Below, one piece after another: positions 58,978-64,000 of a DNA stretch of 64,000 nt. This stretch comes from an uncultured Rhizobiaceae group bacterium (lineage in GTDB: Bacteria; Pseudomonadota; Alphaproteobacteria; Rhizobiales; Rhizobiaceae). The stretch covers positions 120,893 through 184,892 of the forward strand of contig CANMVS010000012.1 in NCBI GenBank assembly GCA_947501445.1, written 5' to 3'. Within the stretch, counting starts at the first letter, position 1. Each line of letters begins with the position of its first letter. The position numbers and the translations under genes were made by a program. The notes beneath the pieces were generated by a model. The model saw only the letters and a program-made list of their open reading frames with translations. It had not been told where the DNA came from and did not search any database.

Positions 58978-61026
58978 ATGGACCAAAAGGTTTTGGAAGA
59001 AAAAGACCCCCTGGTTCTGTTCATGCCTTCCGGCAGACGCGGTCGTTTCAAGAAAGGGACGAACGTTCTTGATGCAGCCCGCCAACTGGGCGTTTATGTC
59101 GAAAGCGTATGTGGTGGACGCGGTATCTGTGGCCGTTGCCAGATTGAAGTCCAGGAAGGCAATTTTGCCAAACATGGTATTACCTCAGCCAATGATCACC
59201 TCTCGCCCTTTGGCGCAAAGGAAAAGCGCTACGCAGAAAAACGCGACCTGATATCCGGTCGCCGGCTTTCCTGCTCATCAATGATCGAAGGCGATTTGCT
59301 GATTGATGTGCCGCAGGATGTCCAGGTAAACGCGCAAATCGTTCGAAAAGCAGCCGATACGCGGCTGATCGAGAGAAATCCAGCCATTCAAATGTGCTAC
59401 GTCGAGGTGGAAGAACCGGACATGCACAAGCCCCTGGGTGATCTGGACCGGGTAAAAGCGGCTTTGGAAAAGGACTGGGGCTTTAGCGATATTATCGTGG
59501 ACCAGCATTTGTTGCCGCGTGTCCAGTCAATATTGCGGGCAGGAAATTGGACTGTCACCGCTGCGATCCATAAGGATATGGACACAGCGCGGCCTTCACT
59601 GATTGCGCTTTATCCGGGCTTGAAAAACGAAGCCTATGGAATTGCCTGCGACATTGGTTCGACTACCATTGCCATGCATTTGTCGTCGTTGCTGTCAGGC
59701 CAGACCATTGCGTCTGCTGGCCGTTCCAACCCACAAATCCGCTTTGGTGAAGACCTGATGAGCCGCGTATCCTACGTGATGATGAATCCCGACGGTTGCG
59801 AAGCAATGACCAAAGCTGTGCGCAATGCACTCAATGGTCTGATAGAGGAAGTCTGCGCGCAATCGGGTGTCGACCCGCAGGATATTCTTGATACCGTGTT
59901 CGTCGGTAATCCGATCATGCACCACCTGTTTTTGGGCATTGATCCGACTGAGCTTGGCGGCGCGCCTTTTGCGCTGGCCGTGTCTGGCGCGGTTCACAGC
60001 TGGGCCTCAGACCTCAATCTGGCTCTGAACCCGGGTACACGTGTTTATATGTTGCCCTGTATCGCCGGTCATGTCGGCGCTGATGCGGCAGCGGTTACCC
60101 TGAGTGAGGGACCGCACCGTCAGGACCAGATGATGCTGCTTGTGGACGTTGGCACCAATGCTGAAATCGTTCTTGGCAACAGCCAGCGGGTTGTGGCCGC
60201 TTCATCACCCACGGGACCGGCTTTTGAAGGGGCGGAAATCTCCTGTGGTCAACGCGCGGCCCCCGGTGCAATCGAACGGGTTCGTATCGACCCGATTACC
60301 CTCGAGCCGCGTGTGCGTGTTCTTGGCGTCGAGCCATGGTCTGATGAACCCGGCTTTTCCGAGCAGATTGAAAAGACCGGCGTAAACGGTGTTTGTGGTT
60401 CCGGGATCATTGAAGTCATCGCTGAGATGTATCTGGCCGGCATCATTTCGGAAGATGGGGTGATAAATGGCGCAATGGCTTCACAATCGTCACGCATCAT
60501 TGAAGATGGCCGAACGTTTTCCTACGTTCTGTGGGAAGGTGAGAACCGGCTGACCATCACCCAAAATGACGTTCGCGCCATCCAGTTGGCAAAGGCTGCG
60601 CTTTACGCCGGTATCAAATTATTGATGGACAAACTGGAAATCGATCATCTGGATCGCATCGGCCTTGCCGGTGCATTCGGTTCATTCATAGACCCCAAAT
60701 ATGCCATGGTCCTCGGGCTTGTGCCCGATTGTTCACTCGACCGGGTCGAGGCTGTCGGCAACGCAGCGGGAACAGGCGCACGCATGGCTCTACTGAACCG
60801 CGATCATCGCCGTGAAATTGAACATACCGTGACAGCAATAGAAAAAATCGAAACGGCGCTGGAACCAAAATTCCAGGAGCATTTCGTTTATGCAATGGCT
60901 TTGCCGAACAAGGTCGATCCGTTTCCAAAACTTGCCGAGGTTGTCAATCTTCCGGAAAAAACGGCACCACAGGATTCGGCAGGCGGGGCATCAGGTGGCC
61001 GCCGCCGTCGGCGCTCGCGGGGCTGA
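58978..61026 (+). CDS. Corrinoid reactivation protein (2Fe-2S ferredoxin plus ASKHA ATPase domain)
   Basis: A 682-residue protein. Residues 10-105 are a plant-type ferredoxin with cysteines at 45, 51, 54 and 99 (C-x5-C-x2-C...C). The middle and C-terminal parts are the ASKHA-type domain (ACDIGSTTIAMHL, then LLVDVGTNAEIVL and GLAGAFGSFIDPKYA). Such RACo/DUF4445 proteins reduce accidentally oxidised Co(II) back to Co(I) with ATP. ATG at 58978 follows AAGGA. The end is SGGRRRRRSRG, an arginine-rich tail. It completes the corrinoid methyl-transfer set. Confidence 0.93.
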   Translation: MDQKVLEEKDPLVLFMPSGRRGRFKKGTNVLDAARQLGVYVESVCGGRGICGRCQIEVQEGNFAKHGITSANDHLSPFGAKEKRYAEKRDLISGRRLSCSSMIEGDLLIDVPQDVQVNAQIVRKAADTRLIERNPAIQMCYVEVEEPDMHKPLGDLDRVKAALEKDWGFSDIIVDQHLLPRVQSILRAGNWTVTAAIHKDMDTARPSLIALYPGLKNEAYGIACDIGSTTIAMHLSSLLSGQTIASAGRSNPQIRFGEDLMSRVSYVMMNPDGCEAMTKAVRNALNGLIEEVCAQSGVDPQDILDTVFVGNPIMHHLFLGIDPTELGGAPFALAVSGAVHSWASDLNLALNPGTRVYMLPCIAGHVGADAAAVTLSEGPHRQDQMMLLVDVGTNAEIVLGNSQRVVAASSPTGPAFEGAEISCGQRAAPGAIERVRIDPITLEPRVRVLGVEPWSDEPGFSEQIEKTGVNGVCGSGIIEVIAEMYLAGIISEDGVINGAMASQSSRIIEDGRTFSYVLWEGENRLTITQNDVRAIQLAKAALYAGIKLLMDKLEIDHLDRIGLAGAFGSFIDPKYAMVLGLVPDCSLDRVEAVGNAAGTGARMALLNRDHRREIEHTVTAIEKIETALEPKFQEHFVYAMALPNKVDPFPKLAEVVNLPEKTAPQDSAGGASGGRRRRRSRG

Positions 61027-61076
61027 GACACCTTTTCTGATCGAACATCGCAGGCTGAAATATTCTGCCGCGCCTG

Positions 61077-61175
61077 GACCGTTTCACGTTTTGTCAGAAA
61101 CGGGACAACGGTGTCGGCCTTTGATTTTGTAGATGCATGCAGGTTTTGCCGATTCAATCAAAACATGAATTGCTC
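61077..61175 (+). repeat. 99-bp palindromic intergenic element, copy 8
   Basis: Begins GACCGTTTCACGTTTTG and ends ACATGAATTGCTC. Left flank TG, right flank TA (61176-61177). It lies 50 bases after the reactivase stop and 30 before the end of the convergent LysR gene. Confidence 0.9.
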
Positions 61176-61205
61176 TATCCATTCGGCTTGATGACTACCT
61201 CGGAT

Positions 61206-62111
61206 CTACGTGTCAAATGTGCCTGTTTGGGTAAGTGTTTCAAAGGTTGCACGAATGTGGTCGGCCGCGGCCTGCACCGGCGATTCCGCATTCGGCGCGA
61301 CAATCATACCAATTGAATAGGTTCCAACCGGAGGCAGGCCATCATCTTCACCAAGGGTGACAAGCTCATCACCGACAAAGGACCGGGGTAAGGGGGCGAC
61401 AGCAAGATCGGACAGGATAGCCGCACGTTGGCCTGCCGTATGGGCGCTCATATAGGCAATTCGATAGTCGATGCCACGGGCATTGAGGCCTTCCACAGAT
61501 CCGGCGCGCCATGCACATCCCTCTTCCCACATGGAAACCGGCAGCGGTCTTCGCATATGGGCCGTACCGCCCTTCGCACCAGCCCATACAAGTTGCTCCG
61601 TCAACAGCACTTCGCCGCCTTGCGGAATCTTGTCCGCTAGGCATGTCAGCAGTGTTATATCCAGACGCCGCTCCTCCATGCGTTTTACCAGGTTCGTACT
61701 TTGATCAATGACGACATCCACAGCGATGGCCGGATGGGTTTTTGAAAAACGGCAAAGCACACTTGGTAATAGCCGTTCACCGACATCATCAGGTGAGCCT
61801 ACCCGTACGACGCCTGAAATATCCGGCGACACAAATTTCGATACCGCCTCCCGGTTAAGCGACAGCAACCGCCTGGCATATCCCAAAAGAATGGTGCCGT
61901 CGCTGGTGAGCGACACGGAGCGCGCATCGCGGGCAAAGACTGGCCTGCCCAAAAGTTCTTCAAGTTTCTTGATCTGCATTGAAACAGCAGAGGGCGTTCG
62001 AAACACCGTACTGGCGGCGGCCGTAAAACTTCCTGTGTCTGCAATGGCCACGAAAGTCCGCAATACGTCCAATTCAAGCAGTGGAACAGGGTGATTGAGA
62101 GGTGCGTTCAT
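61206..62111 (-). CDS. LysR family transcriptional regulator
   Basis: A 301-residue regulator with the N-terminal LysR helix-turn-helix (ADTGSFTAAASTVFRTPSAV, then SMQIKKLEELLG) and the periplasmic-binding-protein-like effector domain. It diverges from a DUF1127-like gene, with a nested inverted repeat between them. LysR genes next to small DUF1127 proteins are frequent in alphaproteobacteria. Its target and effector are unknown. The 3' end meets a palindromic element. Confidence 0.93.
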   Translation of the reverse strand: MNAPLNHPVPLLELDVLRTFVAIADTGSFTAAASTVFRTPSAVSMQIKKLEELLGRPVFARDARSVSLTSDGTILLGYARRLLSLNREAVSKFVSPDISGVVRVGSPDDVGERLLPSVLCRFSKTHPAIAVDVVIDQSTNLVKRMEERRLDITLLTCLADKIPQGGEVLLTEQLVWAGAKGGTAHMRRPLPVSMWEEGCAWRAGSVEGLNARGIDYRIAYMSAHTAGQRAAILSDLAVAPLPRSFVGDELVTLGEDDGLPPVGTYSIGMIVAPNAESPVQAAADHIRATFETLTQTGTFDT

Positions 62112-62120
62112 GATCTATGT

Positions 62121-62165
62121 TCAATTTTTTTGTATCAAATGATGATTTCTATTTGATTGATTGAA
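62121..62165. promoter_or_regulatory. Nested inverted repeats, LysR operator candidate
   Basis: ATCAAAT (62134-62140), 10 bases, ATTTGAT (62151-62157) is a perfect inverted repeat; outside it TTCAAT (62121-62126) faces ATTGAA (62160-62165). It overlaps the promoter area of the LysR gene and is upstream of the DUF1127-like gene. Confidence 0.6.
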
Positions 62166-62267
62166 CCAAAAAAATCCACCATAGTCAAGAAGAAGGGTCG
62201 CGACCTCCACTGAACTGAATCGTCATTTCGTTACATGAAATGCGTTCATCAGGAAGGAACCCCGACA

Positions 62268-62525
62268 ATGTTGCGTATGAGTAATATTACACCTCCCCTC
62301 GCCGGGATGATCATGGAAGCAGGCAAAGGTGCACCGGTCAGCAACCTATTGCGTGATACATTCCGCGCAGTTGCTGCCCATTTCGCCAGGGCACGCAGGA
62401 AACGCCATTGTGCGCAATTGCACCGGGAGACGAAGATTGAAATTGCGAAACTAAGCGTGCAGATACAGCATGACATCGGCTGGCCTGCCCGCTACGAAAA
62501 CCGCAAATGTGTTCAGGAAAATTGA
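62268..62525 (+). CDS. DUF1127-like small protein
   Basis: An 85-residue protein. The second half (RARRKRHCAQLHRETKIEIA then IQHDIGWPARYENR) resembles the DUF1127/YjiS-like arginine-rich helix with its DIG motif; the first half (SNITPPLAGMIMEAGKGAPV) is unlike the family. DUF1127 proteins influence carbon, phosphate or RNA metabolism in alphaproteobacteria through RNA or protein binding. ATG at 62268 has AAGGAAC upstream; ATG 62235 is also in frame. It is followed by a stem-loop. Confidence 0.7.
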   Translation: MLRMSNITPPLAGMIMEAGKGAPVSNLLRDTFRAVAAHFARARRKRHCAQLHRETKIEIAKLSVQIQHDIGWPARYENRKCVQEN

Positions 62526-62534
62526 AACCAATAT

Positions 62535-62562
62535 ATCCGGTGCGTGCGATTGCGCACCGGAT
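62535..62562 (+). terminator. Stem-loop after the DUF1127-like gene
   Basis: ATCCGGTGCG pairs perfectly with CGCACCGGAT over an 8-base loop, ten bases after the stop codon. The T content after it is modest (TTGTGTCTCT), so termination may be incomplete. Confidence 0.7.
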
Positions 62563-62819
62563 TTGTGTCTCTGCAATCGCTTGCAATAAAATTCTCCGGG
62601 CGGCAACTAATTTCACTTCACAGCGACGACGGACTGTGTAAAGGTTCCGATGCAAAAGATTGTTTGCACTAAGGGTGGAGCAGATTTCCTGGGCAATTAT
62701 TGGGAATACAAGGCCATTCCGACAGAATAACGCATCGAAACGGCGGTGCCGATCTGAAAGCCTTGTGCACGAGCACTTTAGCGGAATGGTCGTCGCGCAT
62801 TGTTCAGGGATTGGTGGCG

Positions 62820-63827
62820 ATGGACACAAACACGCCGAACATTTTACGCTCGTTTGTTTTTTATCTTGTGCCGGATTTTTCGCTGATTGCTTTCGCAACA
62901 GCGATCGAACCGTTGCGGCTGGCGAACAGAATGTTGGGATATGAGGCCTACAAATGGCGGTTGAGCTCCTTTGACGCACAGCCGGTTATTGCCTCCAATG
63001 GAGTTGAGGTCTCAACCAACACCTCGCTCGACGAAGAGCGGCGCAATTTGTCCGGTGAAAAAAGACCATCCATGGTCTTTGTCTGTTCGGGAATGAACGT
63101 CGAAGCCCATGCGCAAAAATCAGTCCATGCCTGGCTGCGTGAGGTGCACAATCGCAACATATCCGTTGGCGGTCTTTGCACTGGCGCCTATGTGCTTGCA
63201 GCTGCTGGACTTTTGTCCGGGCGGCGCTGTGCAATCCATTGGGAGGATCTGCCGGGTTTTTCCGAAAAGTTCCCGCTGGCCGAGGTCTATGCGGATTTAT
63301 ATGAGACTGACGAAAACATCTACACCTGTGCCGGTGGCACCGCCTCACTGGATATGATGCTCAATCTGATCGGTGAAGACCACGATGACAACCTCGTCAA
63401 CCGTGTCTGCGAGCAGGCCCTGACGGATCGGGTGCGCAACCCCCATGACAGGCAACGTCTGCCGCTTCGCGCCCGACTTGGCGTGCAGAATTCCAAAGTC
63501 CTGTCCATCATTGAATTGATGGAAAGCAATTTGTCCGAACCGCTTTCCCTTCTGGAAATCGCTGAATATGCGGGCCTCTCCCGGCGTCAGATCGAACGGC
63601 TGTTTCGTCAGGAAATGGGGCGTTCCCCGGCCCGCTATTATCTGGAGATCCGCCTTGATCGGGCGCGCCATCTGCTTATCCAGTCTTCCATGCCGGTTGT
63701 GGAGGTTGCCGTTGCCTGCGGCTTTGTATCGGCCTCGCATTTCTCAAAATGCTACCGGGAACTTTATGGTCGCTCACCGCAACAGGAACGCGCTGACCGT
63801 AAACAACTGCTGAATTCTGCGGCTTAG
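62820..63827 (+). CDS. GlxA family (DJ-1/PfpI plus AraC) transcriptional activator
   Basis: A 335-residue regulator. Residues 8-190 are a DJ-1/PfpI-like domain with a nucleophile-elbow-type VGGLCTGAYVLAAAGLLSGR, and residues 225-325 an AraC double helix-turn-helix (LLEIAEYAGLSRRQIERLFR, then VVEVAVACGFVSASHFSKCY). This is the layout of GbdR and CdhR, activators of betaine and carnitine degradation in pseudomonads. Control of the methyltransferase genes is therefore plausible. ATG at 62820 is chosen over the frame start 62700. The stop TAG (63825-63827) is TA plus the first G of a palindromic element. Confidence 0.9.
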   Translation: MDTNTPNILRSFVFYLVPDFSLIAFATAIEPLRLANRMLGYEAYKWRLSSFDAQPVIASNGVEVSTNTSLDEERRNLSGEKRPSMVFVCSGMNVEAHAQKSVHAWLREVHNRNISVGGLCTGAYVLAAAGLLSGRRCAIHWEDLPGFSEKFPLAEVYADLYETDENIYTCAGGTASLDMMLNLIGEDHDDNLVNRVCEQALTDRVRNPHDRQRLPLRARLGVQNSKVLSIIELMESNLSEPLSLLEIAEYAGLSRRQIERLFRQEMGRSPARYYLEIRLDRARHLLIQSSMPVVEVAVACGFVSASHFSKCYRELYGRSPQQERADRKQLLNSAA

Positions 63828-63925
63828 ACCGTTTCACGTTTTGTCAGAAACGGGACAACGGTGACGGCCTTTGATTTTGTTGATGCATTCATGTTTTGAC
63901 GATTCCGTCAAAACATGAATTGCTC
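63827..63925 (+). repeat. 99-bp palindromic intergenic element, copy 9
   Basis: Begins GACCGTTTCACGTTTTG, ends ACATGAATTGCTC, and has TA on both sides (63825-63826 and 63926-63927). The left TA with the first G is the stop codon of the GlxA-type regulator gene. Confidence 0.92.
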
Positions 63926-63931
63926 TAGACC

Positions 63932-64000
63932 CTATGTCCCGCGCGGCTGGCGCCAGTTATGAATTGGCGTCTGCCTTGTCATGTAAGATCGGGATGGCAC
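63932..64000 (-). CDS. Possible C-terminal end of a gene entering from the right
   Basis: On the minus strand 22 codons are open up to the window edge and end with TAG at 63932-63934; the last residues would be TPIHNWRQPRGT. The stop is 6 bases from a palindromic element, as for other genes here. An opposite-strand start (ATG at 63934) is also open, so the call is uncertain. Confidence 0.25.
   Translation of the reverse strand: MPSRSYMTRQTPIHNWRQPRGT

Overview
The window reads as one chromosomal segment of an aerobic alphaproteobacterium, most likely a (marine) member of the Hyphomicrobiales. This is an inference from gene content: the aerobic CobN/CobW/CobO/CobQ vitamin B12 route, the CbtA/CbtB cobalt transporter, an Fds-type NAD formate dehydrogenase, ExoD, a DUF1127 protein, many ABC importers with GntR regulators, and a short palindromic intergenic element of the style common in that order. 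No rRNA, tRNA, CRISPR array, prophage or full insertion sequence was found.

Layout. 1-7.4 kb, minus strand: a sugar-type ABC importer operon (solute-binding protein, two permeases, a D-2-hydroxyacid dehydrogenase, MalK-like ATPase, two Gfo/Idh/MocA oxidoreductases) with its GntR regulator. 8-9.6 kb: a membrane alpha/beta hydrolase. 9.9-12.4 kb: an ABC-2 exporter and ChaC. 12.6-15.9 kb: a VOC-cupin protein and XRE-cupin regulator divergent from a cytochrome P450. 16-18.4 kb, minus: GAF protein, M24 peptidase, GntR regulator, divergent from 18.6-26 kb, plus: a ribose-type ABC importer wrapped around hydantoinase HyuA/HyuB. 26.2-27.9 kb: a BlaI-like repressor with an M56-M23 double metallopeptidase. 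28-35.4 kb, minus: a cobalamin operon (cbtB-cbtA-cobU-cobW-cobN-cobO) behind a cobalamin riboswitch; a GGDEF protein and cobQ follow to 37.9 kb. 38-41 kb: a candidate small protein, a structured intergenic stretch, an acyl-CoA dehydrogenase and a DUF922 lipoprotein. 41-45.6 kb, minus: NAD formate dehydrogenase.

46-61 kb is the most interesting part: glycine-betaine importer proXWV, betaine-homocysteine methyltransferase, an MttB-family methyltransferase, its corrinoid protein, DUF1638 and 'virulence factor' family proteins, a MetF-like reductase, a corrinoid:tetrahydrofolate methyltransferase and a ferredoxin/ASKHA corrinoid reactivase. Together with the B12 operon and formate dehydrogenase it reads as an aerobic, corrinoid-dependent pathway taking methyl groups from a quaternary amine (probably glycine betaine) to tetrahydrofolate and finally CO2. 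Four of its enzymes carry arginine-rich tails of unknown purpose, and two share an ArsR-type palindromic operator.

Nine intact copies plus one fragment of a ~99-bp palindromic element lie between genes from 9.6 to 63.9 kb. Its ends are imperfect inverted repeats bordered by TA, and in three cases TA plus the element's first G is the neighbouring gene's stop codon. In another case it encodes the last residues of a regulator. 61-64 kb holds a LysR regulator, a divergent DUF1127 protein and a GlxA/AraC-type activator that may control the betaine genes.
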